Made by a program: the position numbers and the translations under genes
DNA from: Rotaria macrura
Lineage: Eukaryota; Rotifera; Eurotatoria; Philodinida; Philodinidae
Reading direction: 5' to 3'
DNA length: 64,000 nt
NCBI GenBank assembly: GCA_900239685.1
Contig: OENT01000080.1
Location: forward strand, 161,450-225,449
Notes under the pieces: generated by a model
The model's input: the letters and a program-made list of their open reading frames with translations, nothing else
What the model was told of the DNA's origin: nothing
The model's database searches: none
Part shown: positions 1 through 12,076 of the stretch, one piece after another
Layout: every line of letters starts with the position of its first letter
Numbering within the stretch: position 1 is the stretch's first letter

Positions 1-2694
1 AAGTGGCATGGTTTTTTACTTGATTTATCATGAACAGAATCGCTCGGATGTAAGTATTTTTGACGATGTTCCTTGTCGAAACTTGAATGATAAAAGAATA
101 AAAAAAGCATACAAGGAAATAACTGCCGTTCAATTGATTGAATTTGATTCTTTATTTTTTCTTCTTAATTCGAAATAATCTATCCAGTACGTTATGTAAC
201 GAATTAGTCGATCATCCCGTTTGAGAATTTTGAAAAACTAATATGAATCATGTCAGAAAAAGAGTCAATCACCTACCGATTACAGCTTGTTCCAAAACTA
301 CATTTTACTTTGCCAGATATTTTCGGGACTACTGTGGCTGATTCTTTGTAATCTGGATCACCCGGATGTGCAAATTGTGCACGATGATCAGGCTCTTTTC
401 TATATTTAGATATTATAAGCGATGAAGAAATTCTTAATAAACTATGTTTACCACACCTGTAGCAATCTCGACCATATCGACACTGCCGACGTTCTGTCGC
501 TGTTAATAAGCACGAAAAAGAATGTTGCGTCTAAGAATAAGTATTTCAATCACTGATCGATGTTTATATTTACGTATATCTTTGCTTGATTTAGAGCTCG
601 ATTCACTGGCAACATGTCCAGGCCGTGCGAGTTCAGCTAAAATCGTTGCAAAGCAATAAAAAAGATGAGAATTAATTATTTCAAGATGTGTAAGTAATTG
701 AAGGGCAATTGAGAAGGTTACCTTTTTAAACATAACTAGCACAAATATTAACTCTTATTGATTCGAATGAATTTTTTCTATATTTTATTGGATATTTCGT
801 CCATGTGCCTCTTGCGAAAAAGAAAGTGCATCTGTCTAAAAGAGTTGAAGGGAACAGTAGCACCTAGGAAATATACGAGAATCTTTTCTAAGGTACAATC
901 TGAAAACTTTGTTTTAGAGAAAGGAAAATTAAATGTTGTTATTATTGATGCATAGTTAATGATTTTTGCTTGCTCATTGCCAATGTGCGACGTCAGGATT
1001 CCCTATTGCTTTGAAACGAGGATCTTTTTCATGCTCCAGTTTTAAACAAAATCAAACTTTCTCATACACTTTATTAGTGATTTTTCGCTGAAATTGACTA
1101 GGTATACTTGAGAAAACGGCACATTATATGGGTTGACCTTTCCTAAGAGGCCAAAAACGACCATCTCTAATCAGATATATGGAAGCTAGGATACTTCTAT
1201 TTCTAAGGAACGTGAACTTATGGATGATTTGATTCATTGTTTCTTGCATTTTGTGCGAAGTTAGTATGAATATCGTGTTTACAAGAACGAAACTCGAAAC
1301 TGTTATTCCTTACTGTCGATGATCGTAATATCTACACGCAAGAACCAATGGTTCTGCTATGATTAATTCCCCATGGTCTGTTGTTGATTTGAGGGTGTGA
1401 GTGCTTTAAAATTAACAAGGAAACTTTCTATTCATCTAAGTTTTGTATTGACTGGAAAGATTTAATGAAAAAGAAAGGATGATGAAAATTCAAAGATATT
1501 ATCTTGAATATTCGGTATTTTAGAAAATCAAGTTACAAACTTACATAATTCTTTCCGAGTCCTTCCAGATACCTCCATATGACACACGTCATCCACTGGA
1601 CAAAAATTTTGATCAAGTGATTCGATAATTTTTCCGAATGCAGGATGTGCTTTTAATTGCATAAGTGAATCTTTAGCACTTGCACGATCATCAGGATTCT
1701 TCTTTAGTAAAAGTTCAAGTATCACTTTATAACCCCCGACTTCAGGAATTTCAACATCGTCCACATTTGAATCATTACAAAAATTTTCATAGTCTGATTG
1801 ATCTTTCCATGGTAATCCACCACAAAATAAAAGATGAAACATAACACCGGCTGCCCATGCATCTGATTTTTTATGCAGTCGTCTCGATATTAAGTTTTTT
1901 GAATTACGTCGTAAAAATTCTGGTGAAGCAAAAAATACTGTATGAGCCTTATTAATATCGACGGTTAATTGGTCACGTAGAGTATTCATTTTTTCTACTG
2001 TACCAAAGTCGATTAATTTAATACAGAAGCCTTGTTCAGTTGGAACAATAACAAGATTTTGTGGTTTTATATCACCATGAATAATATTCAAGCCTTCGAG
2101 AAATGCCAATGCACGTAATACATAGATAATAATGATTATACCGATAACAGCGATTTCTTCAGCTTCTCCTTCTGATACTTTATTTATCCAAAATGTAACA
2201 AGATCACAAGAAGCTAATTCCATGGCAATTAAAATTCCTTCTTTGGTTGCCTGACTGCCAAAATATTCAATAACAGGATGATTTTTAATTGGAATTTGTT
2301 TGGCTAAGCGTAAAAATTTTATTTCATTTTTAATTTCTTCTTGTAGACCAGGTACATTTTTCATAACTTTGATGGCAACCATTTCATCTCTATTTTGGGG
2401 TTTTGCTTTATAAATTTCACCGAAGCCACCTCGATTTACAAATTGAACAATCTCGTAATTAACACCTTCAATTTCGACGGTCTTTTTCTCTTCACGTATA
2501 ACAGTTTCATTCGCTTTCGATTGTGCAAATGCTAAAAATATAAGGGCCATTTTTGCAATCAATTCTTCATTTTGTTGTTTGTTGGCTTCTTGCTGATCAG
2601 CTAGACGTTGTGCCATTTCAGCATTCTGTCTCATCAGTTCTTGTTGCTGCCGTTCTAATGACTCCAGTTGCTTCTTGGTAGCATTACCTCCCAT
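1..2694 (-). CDS. Protein kinase, probably fused to C-terminal PBZ zinc fingers (partial at left edge)
   Basis: Seen: the first exon, 2694 down to 1545, has a Gln/Glu-rich coiled coil (about residues 5-50) and a kinase domain. The domain shows the glycine loop (G89-G92), ATP-binding Lys109, HGDIKPQN (206-213) in place of HRD, DFG (229-231) and SPE (257-259). It ends at a GTAAGT donor, phase 1. Downstream exons 574-636, 457-499, 277-399 and 1-81 keep phase and encode two fingers of the form C-x5-C-x6-H-x5-H, starting CRYGRDC and CSFGTSC; a third starts at the window edge. This is the PBZ pattern, known from APLF and CHFR, which binds poly(ADP-ribose). Inference: kinase and fingers are one gene through a 908-bp intron (637-1544), because the phases match (T plus CT). 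An unseen exon or two separate genes remain possible. The HGD form makes it a non-RD kinase that may not need activation-loop phosphorylation. Confidence 0.7.
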
Positions 2695-3726
2695 TTTTTA
2701 AAGAATTCAGACTGTATCAAAGGAAAACTAGAAACACCGATGATAGAAGAAAAAACTTATTTGTATACTGCACAAGAAATTCAGGTAAAAATATTCTTCA
2801 GCAAGGACAGAACAGACGTCGAAATTTATTTTTCTTGCATCGCTCGTTGTGGAAGACAAGAAACTGACTTGTTTTTTTTCTCGAATGAAGTTTTCACGTT
2901 CTGTCGTCTTTGAAAACACAGGAGAAGGTAATCAAATTGGTTTTTTCTTCCTTTAAGTGTAATACAGCGAGAAAGGAGTACTGCATTCAAGTATATCAGT
3001 TGTTGACTTTGTTTTAGTTGGAGAAAATTTTTATTGTTAGCTACAAGAACAACAGAATAGATATATTTATCAACGGTATAAAAAATATCTAACGTGAAGT
3101 ATCTTGATTTTATTGCTACTTCCACATTAAGAGTCATGAAAATAGAAAACAAGACGATGAATGTCAATCTATACATCTGAGTGAGATCAACATCATCAGA
3201 GTCAAAATTTTCGTACCGAAAGTGTGGATGTTGGTAATCTTAGATAAACACACACCCACATCCGTATCTATTGCCATCACTTCCATTTTTTTATTTTCCT
3301 TTTCAAGAATTTTCTGCTTTTCCTTCGTATACACGTTTTTCGAACTTGTCATTGTGATACTAACCTTTGCCTCCGCCGTTTTCCTTTTCTTAGCTTTAGT
3401 ATTTTATATATACCTGCTCGGTGTTTTCTTATTTTTTTATCGGATACTTCCCTGTTCGGCGTTTTTCTATTATGCCTTTTCCATCAATTCTGGTAAATGG
3501 CATGTAAACATGATTCTTTCAAGGTTTCAAGTATAGATATGACAGATATTCATATATATATAAATATATATTTATGTAAATTTTTCAAATATATGGTTTT
3601 CTAAAAAATGATCTAATGCTTATTGAATAAGAACCTACAGCAGACAACCTTCACAAGATCCAGATTGAAATTCAATCATGAGTATCTCCGAAGAATATTG
3701 TTGTGATTTTATGTATGACTGTAGAT
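2695..3726. other. Intergenic; no supported gene
   Basis: AT-rich spacer upstream of the kinase. A minus-strand frame at 2826-3176 would encode 116 residues with a hydrophobic start, but it has no splice support or family resemblance. A plus-strand hydrophobic frame at 3222-3536 overlaps another frame on the opposite strand. TA-rich simple sequence lies at about 3550-3575. Confidence 0.5.
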
Positions 3727-4909
3727 CAGGATTGCCACCTCATAAAGTCTAAAAAGCGGAAAACTGAACTTGAAAAGCGGAAAATAGCGTAAAGAAAAAC
3801 AGAAGAAGCGGAAAAAAAGCGGAATTGTATTATTTTTATAGAGTTTTAGTATTTCTGAGAATATTAGGTGTTTTTACATATCGATATATGTGGCATTTCG
3901 TTTTATTTCACCAAAGTTTCAAAATATGTAAAAGAGAAAATCAACAAAAAAATAGAATTTTTTCTGGACCCGCTGTTTTTTAGCACATATTTGTTGTTAG
4001 AACTGTTGGTTCCCAGTAAATCTGTTTGAGATAAAAGATATTGATGCATATCAGTACATGAAAATGAGGAATTTCAATGAATTTGTAACTCAGCAGCTAC
4101 TGAATCGACTGATATTCGATTACGAGAATCACTAAGTAATAAAAGTACCTTCTGCTGCTGCTACTTCTTCGCACTCCTTACTGGGCTTCATTGTTGATGT
4201 TATCAATCGTCGATTTTTATGTTAAACGATTTTATCTTATACATGTGTCTTTTCAACTTCATGTGCCGGTCAATATCATTTTTTCCACCATAATGGATTG
4301 AAAAATGTTCATTGCAGACAATGCAAAGAACTTTAGTTGAATCCGGTCTGTACTCGTAAAAATGATCCGAGCTAAGAATCCAGTAATCACTGTGAATTAA
4401 ACACGCCCTTTTTCTCTTCTTTTCACAAGCATTTGAGACGGCCTCGACGATTTTATTTTCATTTGAAGTTTTAAAACTGGTGTTGTTGGTATTAAATTTT
4501 CATGATTATTATCATTCTCATCTTCAATTATAATCGTACTATCCATGACTTAGAGAAAAATTGTTTCCACTATTGGGAGTGAGGTTCTTTTACGTGAATT
4601 TAGAATGCCCAATTAGTTGAAAATAATTTTCTATCAGTTGAGAGTTGAATGGTCTTTTACTTTACCAATAGGATATTTAGCACATCTTCTCTTACATAGA
4701 AAAGCTACTAGTGTTCTTCTTCCATTGATTTTATGAATCAGAAAAAGTAGTGATCTCTTACTGCATGTGTTAGCAATAAGAATTGTTTAAACTATAGCAG
4801 ATTTTATTCTGTAGGCATTTTCAACTTGTAACATGGTTTGCATGAAAAAGCGGAACAGCGGGGGAAAAGCGGAAAGTTTCCGCAACAAGCGGAAGAGATG
4901 GCAACCCTG
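3727..4909 (-). mobile_element. hAT-family DNA transposon, internally deleted
   Basis: Seen: the ends are imperfect inverted repeats, CAGGATTGCCACCTC on the left and CAGGGTTGCCATCTC on the right read inward. The element is flanked by perfect 8-bp direct repeats CTGTAGAT (3719-3726 and 4910-4917). An 8-bp duplication with a CAGGGTTGCC-type end is the hallmark of the hAT superfamily. Several AAGCGGAA motifs lie close to both ends, as expected for subterminal transposase-binding sites. Inside is only a transposase N-terminal remnant (4203-4546, minus). At 1183 bp the element is too short for a full transposase, so it is probably a non-autonomous deletion derivative. The intact duplications argue for a fairly recent insertion. 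Confidence 0.9.
4203..4546 (-). pseudogene. BED-type zinc-finger remnant of hAT transposase
   Basis: Seen: an ATG at 4546 opens about 45 codons. After a one-base frame change, the reading continues through a segment with C-x2-C and downstream His-rich spacing (VLCIVCNEHF followed by HMKLKRHM), ending at a TGA at 4203. This matches the BED zinc finger found at the N-terminus of hAT transposases, which binds the element's ends. The catalytic hAT domain and dimerisation region are absent. The frameshift and truncation make it non-functional as a transposase. A truncated BED protein that binds element ends cannot be excluded, though the frame break argues against it. Confidence 0.65.
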
Positions 4910-5207
4910 CTGTAGATGCTCTTACAAACCACCACCCACGCCCATACCATCATACTCACACCTCCATATTCACACACATTTCTTCTTTATCGACATATAA
5001 TCTTGGACCATGAACTAGTCGTCATTTGACTACCTAGCCGAAGAGAAATACCTATGATGTGCAGCAGATATTGTTGAATGTCAATTGATTTCTAGCGGTC
5101 AGTTGATTTATTTAAGAATTTTGTTTTAGAATTATACAACTAAATGGATGGTTCGTTGTCGTGATCACTCAATTAAAATCATTTGTATCATATCTGAATA
5201 TGATTAC
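4910..5207. other. Spacer between the hAT element and the ART gene
   Basis: Contains the right-hand 8-bp duplication (4910-4917) and a short CA-rich stretch near 4930-4975. I see no gene. It would hold the 3' UTR of the minus-strand ART gene. Confidence 0.5.
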
Positions 5208-8200
5208 TCAGTCAATGGTATTTTTAATAAATTGATGATTCTCTCCGCAGATAATTTTTAAATGTACAACCCAAACATTATCTGCATTCGGAAGTAAACG
5301 AATATTGCCTATGCGAAAGATGCTACCCATGGCAAATAGAACTTCTTCTTCATCAGGAAACAGGGAATACGGAGAGATATTGGCATATGGGCGTGGATGA
5401 TAATCTCCATTTGATTCTATGTTAAATACAACTGAGACTAAATCCGAATTCTCAAAATATTGACCGGCATACATTAGAGCGATTTGCATTGATAATGTTG
5501 TCGACAAGAATGTGTCTATCGAAATAATACTACCTTGAAGTGTTTTGAAAGTATCAAATTCCTTTGTTGACATCAATTGACCGCGATAGAATACTTGTGT
5601 TGTTGATTCATAAGAATATCGGAATCTTTGACCACAAGATTCATCCAAATGACTATAAAGATCTGTAAGAATATAACGCAATTTAAACATCATGTTGACA
5701 TCACTAGAACGAAGAGCTTCATTAATCGTTCGCCAAACAAAAGAATCACGTGTATAATATTGGACAGCGGCGTTTGAATGGTACGTCGTGTCAAAGTTAT
5801 CAATCTGGGCAAGAATTTCTTCATTATCATGAAACCTACGACGAAATTCGGCAATCATTTCTTCTTTTGACTCAGATGTATGCGGCATGCATATTAGCGT
5901 ATCAATAGTTCTTTGATGAGCGATGAATAAATGAGCCTGTTCCGGATCATAGACAGTTAATGGCAATGGTAGTGGTAGATCCACATTGTCTGTGTCTTGC
6001 AAAATCTAGCGTGTAAAATACAGATGATTATGCTTCTCATTCAATGTACAACAGGTAACGGATTCTTTTCAGACCTGAGTAAAATTTTCATGGTAGTGAA
6101 AATGAACAAAAATTTGATTTTAACATTATCTAATAAGTATCGCCGAACTAATGAAATTGCTACTAAAATAGCATCGTCAATATCGAATATACATGGCAAA
6201 ACGATATGATCGGAGCATATCAGTTGTGAAAAGTCACTCTTATAAAGATCTATCATTTGTCAATGGTATATGATGAATTTGTACGAATGAAGTTCATGCC
6301 ATTACCATGGAACTGTGAAATAGTTATAAGACTCGTATTTCTCAAATAAAAAGGATGAATTTCATTTGAGCAACGTGAGATATTTAAATTTCACTATTTA
6401 CTAACTGATACTTAGAAATATTAGATAAAGGAAAGTTCACTCAAACATTGTTGCAGAGGAAAAATATTTATTGCATTTACTCTTGAATTTTTGTTTAATA
6501 TTCTAGTAAAATTCAACCTTACTTTATTTTCAATAGTTGTTGCCGATGGAATTGTCGCCTTTCTTTCAAAAACGCATTGAAAGTTTCGGAGCTCTGTATA
6601 ATCTTCTTTGATCTTATGGGCAAGTCTTGTCGAATCATTGTAAACTCCACGAATTTTATCATACTTGGCATTCCAATTCAAATGTAAACCAAGTTGAGCA
6701 CAATAAATATAAACAGCGAAGATTTGGTTTATCAAACAAAGTCCGGCTAAAAACAAATCGTTGGCTATCGAGCCCGATGTAACCAGGAAAATTTGTCGTT
6801 GTTCTCGTAACTGCATTTCAATAAATGGCACACATGAAGATACATCGTTAAAAAATTGCCATTGAAATGGTTCGATCGCACTCTGGCATTGCGTTTCTGG
6901 CTGTTGCAACAGTTCATCAAGCCATATAAACGATATCAAATTAAACTTCGAAGATTTGAAGTGACGATAATTAAAAAAAGATTTATTTCGAAACGCATAT
7001 CGTCTCAATAAGTCAAGGTCTGATTTCTCGAAACGATGATTACGTTTTATTGATCTTTCTCCAAGAGTCAATTTAGGCTATGGAAGAAAATGTATTTATG
7101 AAAATGATCAGATCATGTCGAAGAGAGTCTCAGGCACTTACTGCTTCGTGAAGATATTCTCGTTTGATACAGTCCACATACCAATCAAATATCTCTGCCG
7201 TAACTTCAATCTGTCGTGGAGCGAAGGTAGCATGAGCACGCCGAAGTGCCGATTGAAATCTAGGATTTTCATCCAATTGACTAAAGTTGAGTGGAGATAC
7301 TCGGGAAAACTGCCATTGACGACCGAAAATATAGCCGAAATTCCATTTTACTTCATCTTCAATGTATTCGCTCTCAAGAAATGCACACCAGTCATCTTCA
7401 TCATCCATGATGCTCTGCTCAGTCGATATCATCAATTTGCTCCATTCACTAAGAGTACACAGTTGATTACCATACAAATAGAGTCGAATCGGTGAAAGTT
7501 TCTTGATGAGCTCATTGATAAATTGTGGATTTTCGTTCTTTAAAAGAAGTTCAGCATATGGTAAAAGTAAGGCTCGTTGATCTTTATTTTGAATATAGTC
7601 AGTAAGCTGACGAATGACTACTGAACTGTAGCCGATTTTTGTGCCTATAATACAACATATATTACTGTTATGAAGTTCATACTTTTTCCCAGACTGCCCT
7701 ATGTTATTGAATGGATTCTTACAGCTTATTGAGATCTCAAATACAATAGAAGAATTTTATGCAAAATTATTGAGGACTTCGTCTTCTTGCTTCTAGTGAT
7801 ATAACAAGATTATATTGCATAGGTAAATTAGTCTACTGAGATAGGGAAAAAGTCTCCGTTTCGTTGAAATATGTACTGCTAAACATCTGTCATGAATCAT
7901 TGTTTAATCAACCAATCAAATATGTAACAAATAATCTCAAATTGATTGCTTCGTGAAATCGATTATCGTTTCATTTCTGTTCATCATAGATTCTATTCTA
8001 CTTAAACACCATACGTACTTCTATCGTTTATCTATGTCGTCAAATTTACTGAAAAGTTTCAGTACAGTCTACTATAGTGTATAATTGCTTAAGTTGGAAA
8101 TTTCTACAACTGAACATCTAACGATTCTTCTATAATATTTTTGAAAGGAAAAAAGAGAATGGTCTTCAGTGAATTACAGTAGGCGATTTCTATTTTCTTC

Positions 8201-10737
8201 TTACATCGATCCTAAACGATTGGGAATCAATGCGAGAGCTTCGTAAATTTTTATGTGATGTTTTTATGAGAACAACAAAATTCGTTGATATCGACCGTAA
8301 AATATGAAGTTTCAAGAAACAAGAAGATGACCTTAGATACATACTATACGTAATGATGAATACCGTTCACTATCATAGTGGCAATTGGATAGACAATAAT
8401 GTGCCGTATTAGACATACACATGCGTTGCGTAGTAGAAATCTTATCTTGTCAATTTCTCAAGGATGTGACGTTCATGTATCTGAACATCATTTGAGAAAC
8501 AAAATTAGTTGAGAAGAAAGGCTGTCAGCATATCCTTAGTAGAATTAGAAGGGGAAGCCTGATACAGATGTTTGCAGTGTATTTTTGAAACGTCAGTAGT
8601 TGTAAATCGGTTAAATCTTTCACTGTGAGTGTCCAATATAGTTCTAGATTGCTTGTTACAGTTACAGTCTATTATGGAGTATCGAAGTGGATCTTTGAAC
8701 AGTAAAAGGTAAATGGCTCACTGTTCGAGTAAAAAATCGTTTCAAGATTATTTTGTTAATTAATTATTTATGAGCCAACGAAGGCTTCAGTAAATCAAAA
8801 ATTAATTTCCAATTTCTTTTTTGTATAATGATCCATTACTCACTAAGAAATTTGTCTCCAATTATGAGAATCAATTTGTGTGAATATCTATTCGACTTAT
8901 TCCATAGAAATTTTTAGATTAAATATTTTACATTGATGATAATAATCAATACTATGCATCAGTTCTCAAAAAATGTTTTGTTTATAGAACACACGCTTGT
9001 TCTTGTGAAATTTTATCCGTAATTTTCTCACATTTTATATCTACTCAAGATGTTTTCGTGGAGAGAGTGGAAATATGCTTTACTATGCTATACTGAATGA
9101 TATACATAGTTTATAAGTGTTCTTTCAATGTCAACTATTCTGATTCGACATCATCTGAAACTTATGATCATCCAAGGCGTTGAATCACAGCTTAGCCTGT
9201 GTAAATTTACTCAATGAGTAAGTTTGCTAAACCCCCTCCCCGTTATAATAGAAGACCCCCTAGAGAAAAATTTCTTCCGACGCAATAGCAGACCCCCTTT
9301 AATTAATTAATCTTTTGCTAATTAAGGACTTTGATTAGTGTTTTTCCATCAAAATATGCTTGATTCTTAGGGTTTTCAGTTGGAAATATTAAGAGAATGT
9401 GTTCATAATGATAATGACACCCTTAAAGCCTTGAGAATCCGGAAAATCCCTTTAGTTTTCTGGAAAACCTTTTTAATTAAATATTGGGAAAAAATTTGGT
9501 TCTCAATAGAAGAACCCCCTGGAAATTTCTTTTGCTAGAACATAACAGAAGACCCGGGGTCTTTCATTGTGGGGGGGGGGGGTGTTGCGTCGTTAGTCGT
9601 TTGAGAGGCGCAACTATTAAAAATGCCGGGTGCCACAATAATGGATTGTGACGTAGAATACAGTTGATGAGATAAAGTAAAATTAAGGTCGGATAAGTAT
9701 CCGATAATACATTTGATGTGAACGGAAACGAGGAGAGATGGAGAACGAGGCAAGCGAGTAATTGACAAGAGTTACAAGAGAGAGAGAAATATTCGAAGTA
9801 GATATCAGAAACGCTCGAATGGCGAGTGGAAGATATCAGAAGAAGGAATGTATGAGTGTCTCAATGAAGAGAGATATATAAAACAGAGTGAGTAGATGAG
9901 GATGAGAAAAAAGAGAAGAATTATGTTAAACTGAATTAACAATTTTAGGCGTAAAGCAATAAGAGAGAAAAAGGGAGGGAAACTAGAAACTAGAAAGAGA
10001 AACAAACAAATGTGCAAACAATAAACATCAAGATAAGATCAGTGACGATTAGGTCGTCACAGGGGGTTACGCATTTTTTCTTTTGCTAGCATGTATAAAC
10101 GAATAGAACATTTCTAGTTTTCATAATATTCCTTACGAACTTGACTTACAAACTTTATGTAATCTTTGTTGAGTAGTATCCATATTTTCTTGAGTACTGT
10201 TTAGTGAAATAAGAAGAATATGGCATGGTTCGGCCTAGAATAGAGATCGGTCGAATGATCAAATTGAGATTTATTCGATTCTACCTTAAAAAATGACATG
10301 ACCCATTGTTTTACTACTCGTGCTTGTTGAAAATAAATATTCACCAATGATATCCGTTCCAGCTTCATTTGTTTTTCACCTTCCGTTGTTAAAAACTGAA
10401 CAATATCACTTGAGACATTTAGCGTTAGCGGTCTGAAAGAGTTTCTCATTCGAATCATTTGTTCTTGAGTAGTAGAACTCGCAAGGTTCTGTTTGTATAT
10501 AGCTTTTATACGATGATTCCCTTGTAAACGTATTAAAAGATCTTCGTCGACTGGATCGAGCAAAATTAAAAAGAATCGAGATAAACATGTGTCAGCAATA
10601 TGTGGAGTTACACTAACAAGTTCTTCAAGGTATGTTGAATCGAATGCTAATAAGAGCGACACAGGCAAACGTAAATTGACAGCTGCGATGCTTTTGCTCG
10701 ATCCAAATACGATTACAACTGGTTCAAAGGATGCCAT
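5208..10737 (-). CDS. Mono-ADP-ribosyltransferase (ART) with N-terminal Rossmann-like regions
   Basis: Five exons fit: 10737-10285, 10196-10150, 7644-7142, 7077-6523 and 6005-5208, with GT-AG borders; the product is about 784 residues. The C-terminal exon carries the R-S-E signature of arginine-type mono-ADP-ribosyltransferases: FYRGQ (Arg), FLSTT (Ser-Thr) and PDEEEVLF (ExE). These transfer ADP-ribose from NAD+ to proteins. The N-terminal half has alternating beta/alpha stretches such as the one around VFLVTSGS-like residues in exon 4; I cannot name the fold. Joining exons 1 and 2 in frame requires five rather than six T in the run at 10288-10293 (minus sense), so there is either a sequence error or a break. 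Without exon 1, the ATG at 10183 would also give an open frame. The 2505-bp intron 7645-10149 holds a solo LTR and C-rich repeats. ART families are large in bdelloids. Confidence 0.75.
9247..9561. repeat. Degenerate copies of an AATAGAAGACCCCCT motif
   Basis: Four related copies lie at about 9247-9276, 9284-9300, 9505-9532 and 9541-9561. The first and third share the core plus a following AAATTTCTT. The last contains the palindrome GACCCGGGGTC. Their C-richness stands out against the AT-rich surroundings. They lie inside the long ART intron just beside the solo LTR. Identity of any parent element is unknown. Confidence 0.45.
9583..10061 (+). mobile_element. Solo LTR of a retrotransposon
   Basis: Seen: a 479-bp unit starts TGTTGCGTCG and ends GGTCGTCACA, giving the TGT...ACA ends typical of LTRs. 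It sits in a G-run on the left (9571-9582) and is followed on the right by exactly GGGGG (10062-10066), consistent with a 5-bp target duplication. Internally there is a TATATAAA box near 9876 and an AATAAA near 10021, in the order expected for U3-R-U5 in the plus direction. No gag-pol sequence is present on either side, so it is a solo LTR left by recombination. It lies antisense within the ART gene's long intron. The duplication is weakened because the left flank is a longer homopolymer. Confidence 0.7.
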
Positions 10738-12076
10738 TTCTTTCCAATCACCTGTTAATAAAAAGTATTGAAGGTTGTATGCTTTCTTTCGTTCGATATG
10801 AGCGTGAAAGAGAAAAATAATGTGATCACTCTTGTCAAGAATACACGTGCTATTAGTTGACAAAAAAGTAAATTGACGAAGGAAGTATTTCAAAGTAGTT
10901 GGAAAAAACCAAGCCCTCTGAATAATAGTATGATTCATGAAAAATTTTTAATGTCATACAATATTGGAAAAATACAAGCAGCATACTTCTTTATTAGTTT
11001 ACAGTTTCATATCTCCAACATCATTTTTACTGAAATCTTTTATGCAACTACAATATTAGACGTTGCCACACAACGATAAAAAATGATGTATACATCAGGT
11101 TGGAAACATTTATTTTAATAGTGTGAGTAGCGCTATAGTTAGGAAGCACATTATTGGCGGGAACCTCACCGATGTAACTTTCGCCTATCGATGAAAGTAC
11201 ACTGCACTGTTGTTAATAAATCACTACACTTTAGCCATTGACACGAAGCTTCGGGAACTCCAAGTAAATAAAACAATCATTTTCATATACATAGGAAATT
11301 AACTGCAAACATGATCTGAATAATATAGTTGGGGATTCATCGAGTAATTGTTAGCAAGAAAATGAAAGATAGTAGCAGAACAATTTCAAATGTACCATTT
11401 AAGACTCTCGTCGATTGTTAAATGCAAATAAAAAATTCTTTTGAAGAAATTTCTCATCTATCATCATTTTTAGAAGTCATCTTGAGTGATGATTTAGTAT
11501 AACAATTTTTATTTTAGATCCTTGTATAGATATTTTCATGATTAATATAGCCAATGCCTTTAGCATCATCATATAGAGTTTTCTCAAAAGTCTCAGTACT
11601 TTCACTGTAGAATTGCCATCCGCTTATCAAAATTAAAAAAGTCTTTTTATTCAATGACCTTCCAAAAGAAATCTAGAGAATTGTTCACAAAAATGATTGC
11701 TTAAAATCAATTTTCAATTCTGGTTTAATCTGAGAAGAGTTTCAGAGGCATATTCAGTTATTCAAATGAAAATAAAGGAATGCTAATTTTCTGAACGACT
11801 TTTAATATTCTATCAGCTATTCTATATGATGATGGTGGATATCTCTAATTTCTTGTTTTAAAGGCACTATCATCTTTCTCTTTGGGTCACATTTATAAAC
11901 GTTGCGTTCTAACTTGATGAAACACTCATGAAACAAATGCCCTACTTTAACGGTTGGGAATTTTGACTTCCGTTTTTTTTGTCGCATTACAAGTAAGAAA
12001 CGAATTTTTTTTCGGCTGTATCACTTTTATAAGAATTATTTGTGTGGCATAGATTCTCTACTGATAGCATACGACC
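10738..12076. other. Intergenic region between divergent ART and F-box genes
   Basis: These two genes point away from each other, so this 1.3-kb AT-rich stretch should contain both promoters. An AG acceptor lies just upstream of the ART ATG (before 10750), suggesting a 5' UTR exon further right that I cannot place. No other coding signal is seen. Confidence 0.45.

Noticed and set aside
503-742. 79-codon minus-strand frame as a separate small gene
   Set aside because: Its downstream half is better explained as a 63-bp exon (574-636) of the kinase-PBZ locus; the upstream half is intron with a good acceptor at the join.
2826-3176. 116-codon minus-strand frame with signal-like start
   Set aside because: No family resemblance, AT-driven composition, and no neighbouring exon; left as a remark in the intergenic entry.
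3222-3536. Hydrophobic 104-codon plus-strand frame, possible membrane protein
   Set aside because: Phe/Leu-rich content follows from T-rich DNA; no splice or family support, and another frame overlaps on the opposite strand.
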